Positions 35,114-43,248 of a stretch of 64,000 nt of DNA are shown here, one piece after another. A program made the position numbers and the translations under genes. Source of the stretch: Allobosea caraganae (GTDB taxonomy: Bacteria > Pseudomonadota > Alphaproteobacteria > Rhizobiales > Beijerinckiaceae); the NCBI RefSeq assembly GCF_003351345.1, contig NZ_QQTO01000019.1, forward strand, positions 372,001-436,000, in the 5' to 3' direction. Below the pieces are notes generated by a model. That model ran no database searches and was not told the DNA's origin. It saw only the letters and a list, made by a program, of their open reading frames with translations. The first letter of the stretch is position 1, and each line of letters starts with the position of its first letter.

Positions 35114-36574
35114 TCACGCCGCTCGAATCCGGCCGAGGAACTGCGCCACCTCGATATCGAGCTGGGCCGATTGCGCCGCGAGCCTGTCGGCGGATTGCGC
35201 GACGTAGCTCGCAGCCTCGCCGGCCTCGGCGGCGACCCGGCTGACGGCCTCGATATTGTCGGCAGCCAGGATGGTCTCCTTTGCCGCGGCTTCGATGTTG
35301 TGGGCGATGCCGACCGTCGCCGCGTTCTGCTGCTCGACCACGGTGGCGACGGCGGCCGAAATCTCGTTGAGCGAGCCGATGGTCATGTACATCGTGTCGA
35401 TGGCCCGGATCGCAAGCTCGCTGGAGGTGCGGATCGCCTCGATCTGGCTCTGGATCTCCTGCGTCGCCTGCGAGGTCTGGTTGGCGAGCGCCTTGACCTC
35501 CTGGGCGACGACGGCGAAGCCGCTGCCGGAATGGCCGAAGCGCGCCGCCTCGATCGAGGCGTTGAGCGCGAGCAGGTTGGTCTGGCTGGCGATGGTCGAG
35601 ATCAGCCCGACGATGTTGCCGATGTCGTCGGCCTTGCGCGAGAGGTGGTTCACCGTCTCCAGCACGTTGCCGGCCTTGGTCGTGGTCGAGACGACGATGC
35701 GGGCGGTCTCGCTGACCTGCCGGTCGATCTCGCCGATCGAGGCCGCGAGCTCGGTGGTCGCCTGCGTCACCGCAATGACGCTGGACGAGGTCTGATGCGA
35801 GGAGAGGTAGGCCGCGCCCGAGCGCTCGGCGACCTCGGTCGCGCCCATCGTCATCTGCTGCGAGGCCGAGCGCAGCGTCTGCACGGAGAGGATGACGTCC
35901 CGGGCGATGCCGGCGATCTTGCGCTCGAAATCGTCGGCGACGGCGTGCAGCACGGTCTGCCGCTCGATGCCGGCCTGCACGGTGGCGACGGTCACCTCGT
36001 GCCTGGCCTGCTCGGCCGTGTGCCGTGCGGCGGTGGCCGCCTGCCGGGCGTCCTCCGAGGCTTCGAGAGCCTTCCGAAGATAGGCCACGGTTTGGCCGAG
36101 CGCGGCCGCCTGGACGGTGACGATGGCCGCATGCAGCAGGACGCGGTCGATATCGCCGCCATTGGTGAAGACGGCGATGGGGTGGATGATGTTGACCACG
36201 GTATGATGGGCCGCGATCGCGAGCGCTGCCGTGATGAAGATGCGCCAGTCGAGCCAGCCGGCGAGCACGGCCAGCATGGCGAAGAAGTACATGTGCATGT
36301 CGGCCTGGTAGGGATGCCGCGCGAAGGCATAGACCAGCAGCATCACCTGGCCGATCGTGGCGATCGAGCTGACCTGCCGCGTCAGCCAATGCGTGCCGCA
36401 CAGGCACCAGACCAGCGTCGACAGGGCGGCGAGCGCGACGCCGCAGCCGGTCAGGAGCGTGGCGTTATCGTTCCCGACGGCATTGCCGGCCAGCGCCAGC
36501 AGGACCGGGTTCGCCCAGAGCACCGTGATGAGCACATAGGCGAAGCGGATGCGCAGCGTTTCGACATCCGTCAT
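35114..36574 (-). CDS. Methyl-accepting chemotaxis protein with multi-TM sensor
   Basis: 486 residues. Instead of a periplasmic loop, the N-terminal ~180 residues make about six TM segments with conserved-looking polar positions ([33 protein letters not shown]). The cytoplasmic signalling domain follows, with the hairpin tip [20 protein letters not shown] and a glycine-hinge region. No clear HAMP domain is seen. The His pair in the membrane suggests an intramembrane ligand or metal site. Its ATG overlaps the stop of a 104-residue membrane protein (ATGA). Confidence 0.85.
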   Translation of the reverse strand: MTDVETLRIRFAYVLITVLWANPVLLALAGNAVGNDNATLLTGCGVALAALSTLVWCLCGTHWLTRQVSSIATIGQVMLLVYAFARHPYQADMHMYFFAMLAVLAGWLDWRIFITAALAIAAHHTVVNIIHPIAVFTNGGDIDRVLLHAAIVTVQAAALGQTVAYLRKALEASEDARQAATAARHTAEQARHEVTVATVQAGIERQTVLHAVADDFERKIAGIARDVILSVQTLRSASQQMTMGATEVAERSGAAYLSSHQTSSSVIAVTQATTELAASIGEIDRQVSETARIVVSTTTKAGNVLETVNHLSRKADDIGNIVGLISTIASQTNLLALNASIEAARFGHSGSGFAVVAQEVKALANQTSQATQEIQSQIEAIRTSSELAIRAIDTMYMTIGSLNEISAAVATVVEQQNAATVGIAHNIEAAAKETILAADNIEAVSRVAAEAGEAASYVAQSADRLAAQSAQLDIEVAQFLGRIRAA

Positions 36575-36885
36575 GAAGAGGCCCGCCAGGATCCGGTGAT
36601 GCAAAGACGCGCGAAGGAAGCATCGACCACGAACCAGGCGCCGGACCTGTAGAGTTCGGCGGCATAGCCGGCGCTGCTGCCGAGGCTGATGACGAGGGAT
36701 GGGTTGCCGCCGATTTCCAGCAGGCGCCCGCCTGCCTGGCCGACGGCCATGGCGACTTGCGACGCCGAGAGGCCCGGCGGGAAATAGGAGGCGACGGGGC
36801 GTCCGGGGATCGGCCAGGCCGCGATGAGGAACGCCGATAGCGCCACGAACAGGCTGAAACTGGCGCCAAAGACGATCTCACGCAT
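36571..36885 (-). CDS. Small membrane-anchored protein coupled to chemoreceptor
   Basis: 104 residues: an N-terminal TM helix ([21 protein letters not shown]) and a short periplasmic domain ([20 protein letters not shown] ... [15 protein letters not shown]). Similar small proteins precede membrane signalling genes in rhizobia-type genomes, but I know of no assigned function. Start 36885 is chosen at the TM helix. The 4-base ATGA overlap with the downstream chemoreceptor suggests equal production and perhaps a complex. Confidence 0.65.
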   Translation of the reverse strand: MREIVFGASFSLFVALSAFLIAAWPIPGRPVASYFPPGLSASQVAMAVGQAGGRLLEIGGNPSLVISLGSSAGYAAELYRSGAWFVVDASFARLCITGSWRASS

Positions 36886-37080
36886 CCTGCGGTCCTTCTC
36901 GACGGCTTCTGCCGCCGGTGCGAGACAACCAGCGAAGTAATCGATGTGCAACTTTCGCTTGCAGGATGCCCCGGACAGCCTTTCCGAAGCGTGAATATCC
37001 CATGCAAAAATTGGCCGCTCCGAGTATTCGGCGGGCCTGCGTCGTAATCCGCTGCAATCGCGGCAAGCAATTTCACCGAT

Positions 37081-38082
37081 TTAACTGGCGAAGCGGTCCC
37101 GCCAGGATGGTTTGGCGTTGGGGAAGGGCAGGGCGGCAGCAGCGTGAACACCACGCGCGACCGCTCGCGCCAGCACGTCGGCGGCGGTGCTGCAGAGTTC
37201 CGCCAGCGCGAACGCGTCCGACGGGGCGCCGCTATGGCCGGTCGCGGCGGCGAAGACGATGTCGCCGTCGAGCGGGGCGTGCGCCGGCCGCAGCGCCCGG
37301 GCGAGGCCGTCATGGGCGGCCAGCGCCAGCCGCTTCGCCTGCGCCTTGGTCAGCGCGGCGTCGGTGGCGACGATGGCGATCGTGGTGTTCTGGCCGGTGC
37401 CGCCCTTGAAGCGCAGGCCGAGATCGCCGGGCGTGATCGCCGCCGGCCAGCCGCGCCCGCCGAACTCGGCGTCGCGCTCATAGGGCGCGGCCCAGAAATG
37501 CGGGCCGTCGCCGATCGTGGCGCTGCCGACGGCGTTGACCGCGACGAGCGCGCCGACGATCTGGCCGGTGGCGGCCCGCGCGCTGGCCGAGCCGAGCCCG
37601 CCCTTCAGGGTCGCGGTGGTGGCGCCATAGCCGGCGCCGGCCGTGCCGAGCGCGACATCGAGGGCGGCGGCCTCGACCGCGGCGCGGCCGAGCGCGCGAT
37701 AGGGCGGCTCAGCGCTGCCGCCCTTGGCCCAGCTCTTGTCGCCGCCATTGAGCAGGTCGAACAGGATCGCCTGCGGCACGATCGGGATGCGCAGGCCACC
37801 GACCGGAAAGCCGCGCCCGCGCTCGGCCAGCGCCGCCATCACGCCATCGGCCGCCGACACCCCCCAGGCCGAGCCGCCGGAGAGCACGATCGCGTCGACA
37901 TGCTCGACCGTCATCTCCGGCTCCAGCAGCGCGGTGTCGCGCGTGCCCGGCGCGCCGCCGAGAATGGCGATGGAGGCGACGGTGGGCCGCTCGAACAGTG
38001 CGACCGAGACGCCGGTGGCGGCGACGGGATCATGCGCCTGCCCGATCAGCAGGCCGCGGACGTCGGTGATGAGATTGCGCAT
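37081..38082 (-). CDS. P1/S58-family peptidase (DmpA-like)
   Basis: 333 residues. The fold is the self-cleaving Ntn-type DmpA/BapA family: N-terminal LITDVRGLLIGQAHD, AIVLSGGSAWGVSAADGVM, and the expected maturation region KGGTGQNTTIAIVATDA, where a Gly-x-Asn-x-Thr sequence precedes the nucleophile Thr. Known members are aminopeptidases on D- or beta-amino acid peptides. The specificity is unknown. Confidence 0.87.
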   Translation of the reverse strand: MRNLITDVRGLLIGQAHDPVAATGVSVALFERPTVASIAILGGAPGTRDTALLEPEMTVEHVDAIVLSGGSAWGVSAADGVMAALAERGRGFPVGGLRIPIVPQAILFDLLNGGDKSWAKGGSAEPPYRALGRAAVEAAALDVALGTAGAGYGATTATLKGGLGSASARAATGQIVGALVAVNAVGSATIGDGPHFWAAPYERDAEFGGRGWPAAITPGDLGLRFKGGTGQNTTIAIVATDAALTKAQAKRLALAAHDGLARALRPAHAPLDGDIVFAAATGHSGAPSDAFALAELCSTAADVLARAVARGVHAAAALPFPNAKPSWRDRFAS

Positions 38083-38269
38083 GGCCGTCGCGAATGAGCG
38101 GAAAAGAATCGGAATGCGCGCGCGCCGGCACGCCAGTGCCACATTACGATCTTTTCATGCGCGCGCCATCGCCGGTTCAGGGATGGGGGCCCACCTTGCC
38201 ATCATCGCGAACCGGCTTCGAGACCCGCTCAGCGACTTTGAAATCCGTTTGATCCACGGGAGATCATCG

Positions 38270-38899
38270 ATGAAACGCCTAGTCCTCATTGCAGCTTCGT
38301 CGGCAGCCGCACTCGCTGCGACGCTGGCGATCGCCCAGCCGCAGCCGATCCCGCCCGTCGGCGGCAGCGAGCCGACCCGCCAGGAACGGACCGAGGAGCG
38401 CGACCTGCGCCGCGGCGAATGGCGCGAGCGCCGCGCCGAGCAGATGGCGACCCGGCTGGACGAGCGCCTGACCAAGCTGCGCGCCGACCTCAAGCTGAAG
38501 CCCGAGCAGGGGCCGCTGTTCGACACGCTCGCGGGCGTGGTCAAGCAGGGCGCCCAGCAGCGCCGCGAGCGCTGGGCCAGCATGCGCGAGCAGCGCGAGA
38601 CCTTCCGCCACGCCGACATCATGGAGCGGCTCGACGCGATGGCCGGCCGCCAAGCCGAGCGCGCCCAGCGCACCAAGGTGCTCGCCGATGCGGTGCGCCC
38701 GCTCTGGACCACGCTCAGCGACGAGCAGAAGACCGTGCTGCGCCGCTCGGTGCGCGAGGCCTTCGCCATGGCCCGCCAGCGCATGGAGCGGATGCGCGAG
38801 CGCTCCGACGACAACCGCGGCGGCCGCAACGGCGACAACGACAACCGCGGGCAGCGCCGCTGGCACGACCGCGGGCAGAACAACGACGATCGCGGCTGA
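38270..38899 (+). CDS. Periplasmic Spy/CpxP-like LTXXQ-motif protein
   Basis: 209 residues: a signal peptide (MKRLVLIAASSAAALAATLAIA), then an all-helical Arg/Glu-rich domain with two LTxxQ-type motifs (LKLKPEQGPLF and TLSDEQKTVL). The C-terminus is a low-complexity Arg/Asn/Asp/Gly stretch (DDNRGGRNGDNDNRGQRR). Spy-type proteins are envelope chaperones; metal or stress binding through the tail is only a guess. A terminator follows. Confidence 0.8.
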   Translation: MKRLVLIAASSAAALAATLAIAQPQPIPPVGGSEPTRQERTEERDLRRGEWRERRAEQMATRLDERLTKLRADLKLKPEQGPLFDTLAGVVKQGAQQRRERWASMREQRETFRHADIMERLDAMAGRQAERAQRTKVLADAVRPLWTTLSDEQKTVLRRSVREAFAMARQRMERMRERSDDNRGGRNGDNDNRGQRRWHDRGQNNDDRG

Positions 38900-38920
38900 G
38901 CGCATTCCGGACGAATATGA

Positions 38921-38949
38921 AAGGGCGGCTCGCGAGGGCCGCCCTTTTT
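38921..38949 (+). terminator. Rho-independent terminator after Spy-like gene
   Basis: AAGGGCGGC pairs with GCCGCCCTT, followed by TTT and C, 21 bases after the stop codon. Confidence 0.85.
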
Positions 38950-39008
38950 CATTGGGGTGCGCGCGGAGGCGTTCGAGAGCCTGCCGCGACATGGAAGCAC
39001 CGCGAGCC

Positions 39009-39113
39009 GTCATCCCGGACAAGCCGCGAAGCGGCGCCGCTCCGGGATCCATCGTAGAGCGCCGAGCCCTGCGATGGATCCCGGAGCTCCGCTTCGCTCC
39101 GTCCGGGATGACG
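39009..39113. repeat. Family A palindromic repeat
   Basis: GTCATCCCGGACAAG ... GTCCGGGATGAC with inner GGGATCCATCG/CGATGGATCCC. An intact copy of the element split at 22424-22633. Confidence 0.75.
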
Positions 39114-39163
39114 GCGAGGGTGTGAGAGGCGCCCGCGCTATCCGTAGGGGCTGGCTCCGGCAA

Positions 39164-39409
39164 TCAGGCGCCGGTGGCGTCCTTGACGCATTTGTTGGTG
39201 AAGCTCGTCTTGGCCGCGCCCGCGAGCTTCTTGTCGACGGCCTGCTTGTCGCAGGCAGCGCCGGCGTCCTTCTCGCATTTGGTCAGGAAGCTGGTCTTGG
39301 CGGCGCCGGCCAGCTTCTTGTCCGTGGCCTGGGCGGCGCAGCTTGCGCCCTGGGCATGGGCGAGGCCGGACAGGCAGGTGAAGGCAAGCGCTAGGATCAG
39401 GGTCTTCAT
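39164..39409 (-). CDS. PsiF-repeat exported protein
   Basis: 81 residues: a signal peptide (MKTLILALAFTCLSGLAHAQ) and two PsiF repeats, each with a Cys and DKKLAGAAKTSF (residues about 24-45 and 53-75), four Cys in all. PsiF in E. coli is phosphate-starvation inducible and of unknown function. No Pho-box match is evident in the short upstream gap. Confidence 0.85.
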   Translation of the reverse strand: MKTLILALAFTCLSGLAHAQGASCAAQATDKKLAGAAKTSFLTKCEKDAGAACDKQAVDKKLAGAAKTSFTNKCVKDATGA

Positions 39410-39612
39410 GGTCGTCCTCCCGAATCTGGGTGCGCCGATTTTAGCAGAGCCGGGGAGAGGGCGTTAGCGGCACGGGGCTCGCCAAGATGAGCGTGTCGAT
39501 ACGGGGAATGTGCAAAGCATATAGTTAATCAATTTTCACCATAATTATTCAAATTGAGTTCATGTTTAGGTCTATACGGTGCCTCGATAGCTCTCGCGAG
39601 AGGGAGGGTGTC

Positions 39613-39765
39613 GTGAAGATTTCATGGTTAACATGGCTGATGCGGGGCTTCATTGGCTTCGTCTTCGTTCTTTGCCTGTTCGGCCCCTATGGTCTTTCGA
39701 TTCTGATCGGCTGCCTCGGCCTCGGCTGCTACTTCTACAGGAACGAGGTTGGCTCGCACCTGTAG
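39613..39765 (+). CDS. Small membrane protein, hypothetical
   Basis: A 50-residue frame from GTG with GAGGG six to ten bases before it. It encodes MKISWLTWLMRGFIGFVFVL followed by CLFGPYGLSILIGCLGLGCY and a polar end. One or two TM helices are likely. It sits in an AT-rich stretch (39480-39640) and is followed by a terminator. I do not recognise it. Confidence 0.45.
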   Translation: MKISWLTWLMRGFIGFVFVLCLFGPYGLSILIGCLGLGCYFYRNEVGSHL

Positions 39766-39807
39766 GCAGCCTGGCGGGTCGTGAGGCCGGGCCTATCGCG
39801 CAAAAGG

Positions 39808-39837
39808 AAAAGGGCGGCTCTCGCGAGCCGCCCTTTT
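39808..39837. terminator. Bidirectional terminator between small ORF and rpsD
   Basis: AAAAGGGCGGCTC and GAGCCGCCCTTTT pair perfectly around TCGC. A/T runs on both sides make it work for the plus-strand small gene and minus-strand rpsD. Confidence 0.85.
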
Positions 39838-39886
39838 CTGATTCCGGCCAAAGCCTTGCGGCCCGGCGCTGTGACGTTGAGTCAAC

Positions 39887-40504
39887 TCAGCGCGAGTAGA
39901 ACTCGATGACCAGGTTCGGTTCCATCTGCACCGCGTAGGGCACGTCCGTCAGGGTCGGCGTGCGGGTGAAGGTGGCGCTCGACTTGTTGTGGTCGGCTTC
40001 GATGTAGTCAGGCACGTCGCGCTCGGCCAGCGTGGCCGACTCGATGACGATGGCGAGCTGGCGCGAGCTCTCCTTGACCGCGATCACGTCGCCCGGCTTG
40101 ACTTGGTACGAGGCGATGTTGACGCGCTTGCCGTTGACCGTGACATGGCCGTGGTTGACGAACTGGCGGGCGGCGAAGACGGTCGGGACGAACTTGGCGC
40201 GGTAGATCACCGCGTCGAGACGGCGCTCGAGCAGGCCGACTAGGTTCTCGCCCGAGTCGCCCTTGAGGCGGATCGCCTCGGCGTAGTAGCGGCGGAACTG
40301 CTTCTCGGAGATCGAGCCGTAATAGCCCTTCAGCTTCTGCTTGGCGCGCAGCTGCGTGCCGAAGTCGGAAGGCTTGCCCTTGCGGCGCTGGCCGTGCTGG
40401 CCAGGGCCGTATTCGCGGCGGTTGACCGGGGACTTCGGACGGCCCCAGATGTTCTGACCGAGACGACGGTCAATCTTGTACTTCGCCTCATGGCGCTTCG
40501 ACAT
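39887..40504 (-). CDS. rpsD: 30S ribosomal protein S4
   Basis: 205 residues. It starts [20 protein letters not shown] and contains the S4 RNA-binding domain ([40 protein letters not shown]). S4 starts 30S assembly at 16S rRNA. As in most Alphaproteobacteria it stands alone, away from the large ribosomal operons. The cysteine-free N-terminus shows the zinc-independent form. Its 299-bp upstream gap holds a family C repeat and the terminator of the next gene. Confidence 0.97.
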   Translation of the reverse strand: MSKRHEAKYKIDRRLGQNIWGRPKSPVNRREYGPGQHGQRRKGKPSDFGTQLRAKQKLKGYYGSISEKQFRRYYAEAIRLKGDSGENLVGLLERRLDAVIYRAKFVPTVFAARQFVNHGHVTVNGKRVNIASYQVKPGDVIAVKESSRQLAIVIESATLAERDVPDYIEADHNKSSATFTRTPTLTDVPYAVQMEPNLVIEFYSR

Positions 40505-40609
40505 GTCGCGTGTCCTCTATGGTTCGCGAGTTGAGGACCGCGCCCTCCTGTCCCCGTGCCAGCTCGCCGCGCATCCTTGCGGATGCAGATGGCGACCTGC
40601 CATTTTTTC

Positions 40610-40660
40610 GAGCATCGGATTTGCCCGAAAAGTGCAAACCACTTTTCGGTCCTTTGCTCC
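40610..40660. repeat. Family C palindromic repeat upstream of rpsD
   Basis: GAGCATCGGAT ... CCGAAAAGTG-CAAAC-CACTTTTCGG ... TTTGCTC. It lies about 106 bases upstream of the rpsD start, possibly within its leader or promoter region. Confidence 0.65.
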
Positions 40661-40705
40661 CGGGGCGACAGATCCGACTCTGAAGTGAGCGGATCACGGG
40701 TGCGG

Positions 40706-40738
40706 AAAAAGCCACGCGGCCCCGTTAGGAGCCGCGCG
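40706..40738 (-). terminator. Rho-independent terminator, minus strand
   Basis: On the minus strand CGCGCGGCTCC and GGGGCCGCGTG pair around TAAC, followed by GCTTTTT. It ends transcription from the small secreted-protein gene before rpsD. A further GGCGCGGC/GCCGCGCC hairpin is at 40780-40802. Confidence 0.8.
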
Positions 40739-40803
40739 ACGCCAGCCCTATAGGCGCAACAGCCGGCTCAAGTCAAATAGGCGCGGCGACAAATGCCGCG
40801 CCT

Positions 40804-41028
40804 TCACCAGCGCTCGCCATAGAGATAGCGGGGCTTGCGCGGCTTGTGCCAGCCGAGTTGGCGGCCGCGCTGCCAGCCGTAATGACGCCTGGGATAATAT
40901 CGCCAGTTCTGGTGTTGGCCGTGCTTCTGGTGCCAGCCATGCGGCCGGGCCTGGGCCTCGGAACTTGCACCGGGGCCGACGAGCGCGAGGCCGAAGGCAA
41001 GCGCGATCAGCAGGACGAGCTTCCTCAT
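40804..41028 (-). CDS. Small secreted basic protein
   Basis: 74 residues: a signal peptide (MRKLVLLIALAFGLALVGPG), then a mature part of about 45 residues rich in His, Arg, Trp and Tyr (HGWHQKHGQHQNWRYYPRRH). Similar short His/Arg/Tyr-rich exported proteins are frequent in Rhizobiales; function unknown. The start ATG at 41028 follows a GAGAAC-type weak ribosome site. Confidence 0.65.
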   Translation of the reverse strand: MRKLVLLIALAFGLALVGPGASSEAQARPHGWHQKHGQHQNWRYYPRRHYGWQRGRQLGWHKPRKPRYLYGERW

Positions 41029-41113
41029 CGCGGTTCTCCCTCCCGACCGCGGCATGTGCAGATGAAGAAGGTCGGCCCATCCGGCCGTTACGTCAATCGA
41101 CTATAGCGGATAG

Positions 41114-41983
41114 TCAGTTCGCCAGCGGCATCGGCTCGAGCGAGACCTGGGCCAGCCCATAGCCCGCCAGCGCGATGCGGAGCGGGCCGGTGAGGCCGGC
41201 GCCGCTGGTGAAGAGCGCCGGAGCCTCGCCTGCGACGAGGAGCGGACGCGGGGGTGCCGGGCCGATGAGCTGCGTCACGCGCCGGGCGATGGCCGGGGCG
41301 GGGTCGATCCAGCTGACCGGCCAGGGCGCGAGCCGGCGCATGCGCTCCAGCAGCAGTGGGTAATGCGTGCAGGACAGCGTCACGACGTCGGTACGCTCAC
41401 TATCACGCTCGACGAAGCAGGGCGCGATCTCGGCGAGGATCGCGTCGTCCTCGACCGGCTCGCCCTTGAGCGCCGCCTCGGCCAGGCCGGCAAGCCGGGT
41501 GGAGCCGACCAGCGTGACCTCGCAGGCGGCGGCATAGGTCTCGATCAGCCCGCGCGTGTAGTCGCGCGCGACGGTGCCGGGCGTCGCCAGCACCGAGAAC
41601 AGCCGGCTGCGGCTCAGTTCCGCCGCAGGCTTCACCGCCGGCACGGTGCCGACGAAGGGAATGGTGAAGCGGGCGCGCAAGGCCGGCAGGACCAGCGTGG
41701 AGGCCGTGTTGCAGGCGATGACCACGAGATCGGGATGGCAGCGCTGAACCAGCCGCTCCATCACCGCAAGCACGCGCTCGACCAACTCCGTCTCGCTCAG
41801 CCGGCCATAGGGAAAGCCGGCATCGTCGGCGGCGTAGACGATCTGCGCGTCGGGACGGGCGCGCGTCACCTCGGACAGGACGGTGAGGCCGCCCAGGCCG
41901 GAATCGAAGACGAGAATCGTTGGCGTGCGCGCGATCACGGGGGAGGTGCCATAGGCCGTTCCGGCCAAAAGATCGACCCGCAT
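41114..41983 (-). CDS. murI: Glutamate racemase
   Basis: 289 residues. Both catalytic Cys are in typical contexts (VIACNTASTLVLPALR and TLSCTHYPLLLERM), and FDSGLGGLTVL near the start holds the substrate Asp/Ser. It makes D-glutamate for peptidoglycan. The frame is open back to 42055, but that extension is the translated family C repeat, so ATG 41983 is chosen. Confidence 0.93.
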   Translation of the reverse strand: MRVDLLAGTAYGTSPVIARTPTILVFDSGLGGLTVLSEVTRARPDAQIVYAADDAGFPYGRLSETELVERVLAVMERLVQRCHPDLVVIACNTASTLVLPALRARFTIPFVGTVPAVKPAAELSRSRLFSVLATPGTVARDYTRGLIETYAAACEVTLVGSTRLAGLAEAALKGEPVEDDAILAEIAPCFVERDSERTDVVTLSCTHYPLLLERMRRLAPWPVSWIDPAPAIARRVTQLIGPAPPRPLLVAGEAPALFTSGAGLTGPLRIALAGYGLAQVSLEPMPLAN

Positions 41984-42003
41984 CGTCGGTGCTCGTTCTG
42001 GGC

Positions 42004-42054
42004 AGAGCATGTTCCGCAAAAGTGGCATGCACTTTTGCGATGAGAACATGCTCA
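42004..42054. repeat. Family C palindromic repeat upstream of murI
   Basis: GAGCATGTTC ... GCAAAAGTG-GCATG-CACTTTTGC ... GAACATGCTC. The arms are nearly perfect. It lies only 21 bases before the murI start, within its leader. Confidence 0.7.
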
Positions 42055-42184
42055 AGATATTGAGCTGGCGCGAATTCTGGTCGTTCGGCCGATTTCAGCC
42101 GAACGGAAAGCGCGCTAGCGAAACCCGGATTGGACAGGAGGCGGGTTAAGGAACGGTCAAGGAAGGGTTCGGCGGCGTGTTTCG

Positions 42185-42209
42185 ATTTAATGGACTATGT
42201 CCATTAAAT
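42185..42209. promoter_or_regulatory. Perfect palindromic operator of MarR-GNAT gene
   Basis: ATTTAATGGAC and GTCCATTAAAT are perfectly complementary around TAT. A further half-site GTCCATTAA is at 42220-42228. The length and AT-rich symmetric form suit a MarR dimer. The end lies 46 bases before the start of the MarR-GNAT gene. Confidence 0.7.
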
Positions 42210-42255
42210 AGTTGACTGTGTCCATTAATCTGAGCGATCCTCAGGCCACGAGGAG

Positions 42256-43200
42256 ATGCCCATGCCGAGCCCGAACCTGGCTGCGATCGCGGCGATCCGC
42301 CGCTTTAACCGCTTCCATACCCGCTGGATCGGCGCGCTCGGCGGCAGCCTGCATGGCTCGGGCTTCGCGCTGACCGAGGCGCGGGTGCTCTACGAATTGG
42401 CGCACCGCGACGATTGGCTCGCCAGCGAGCTTTCGCGCGAGCTCGGGCTCGATCCCGCCTATCTCTCGCGCATCCTCAAGCGCTTCGCTGCCGCCGGCTG
42501 GCTGGCGCGGGAGCGCTCGCGCGACGATGGCAGGGCGCTGCGCCTGCGCCTGACCGAGGCGGGGCACGCGGCGTTCCGGCCGCTCGGACAGGCCTCGCAC
42601 GACCAGGCGGCGGCGATCGTGGCGCGGTTGAAGGCGGAGGAGCAGGCGGGGCTGGTCGAGGCGCTCGACAAGGCCGAGAGGCTGCTCTCGGGCGGGTTGC
42701 CGGCCAAGGCGAGGCCGATCATCCGCGCGCACCGGCCGGGCGATATCGGCTGGGTGATCTCGGCCCATGCCAGGCTCTATGCCGAGGATTATGGCTGGGA
42801 CATCAGCTTCGAGGCGCTGGTGGCCGAGATCGCGGCAAAATTCCTGCGCGAGTTCAAGCCGGGCCGGGAGCGCTGCTTCATCGCCGAGCTGGAGGGCGCG
42901 CCGGTCGGCTCGGCCTTCGTGGTGCAGGAGAGCGAGGAGGTCGCCAAGCTCCGGCTCGTGCTGGTCGAGGCGCGGGCGCAGGGGCTTGGTCTCGGCAAGA
43001 CGCTGGTGAAAGAGGCGATCGGCTTCGCCCGCGCCGCCGGCTATCGCCGCATGGCGCTCTGGACCAACGACATCCTGCATGCCGCGCGGGCGATTTATGT
43101 TGCGGAGGGCTTCAGGCTGGTGGCGGAGGAGACGCACCATTCCTTTGGGAAGGATTTGGTTGGGCAGAACTGGGAGCTGGAGCTCGCGGCCGGGACGTGA
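42256..43200 (+). CDS. MarR-GNAT fusion: regulator with N-acetyltransferase domain
   Basis: 314 residues. Residues about 1-145 are a MarR winged helix (SELSRELGLDPAYLSRILKRF and wing ERSRDDGRALRLRLTEAG). Residues about 155-310 are a GNAT domain with the acetyl-CoA loop ARAQGLGLGKTLVKEAIGFA and the C-terminal ARAIYVAEGFRLVAEETHHSFGKDLVG. This fusion is widespread; the acetyl acceptor is unknown. An alternative ATG at 42262 is equally plausible. A perfect palindrome upstream suggests self-repression. Confidence 0.9.
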   Translation: MPMPSPNLAAIAAIRRFNRFHTRWIGALGGSLHGSGFALTEARVLYELAHRDDWLASELSRELGLDPAYLSRILKRFAAAGWLARERSRDDGRALRLRLTEAGHAAFRPLGQASHDQAAAIVARLKAEEQAGLVEALDKAERLLSGGLPAKARPIIRAHRPGDIGWVISAHARLYAEDYGWDISFEALVAEIAAKFLREFKPGRERCFIAELEGAPVGSAFVVQESEEVAKLRLVLVEARAQGLGLGKTLVKEAIGFARAAGYRRMALWTNDILHAARAIYVAEGFRLVAEETHHSFGKDLVGQNWELELAAGT

Positions 43201-43248
43201 GCCACGCGCGGGGGCAATGCACATATTTGCGCCGACGCGGCCTGCGCC

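Noticed and set aside
41983..42055. N-terminal extension of glutamate racemase
   Set aside because: The extra residues translate the family C palindrome; normal MurI homology starts after 41983.
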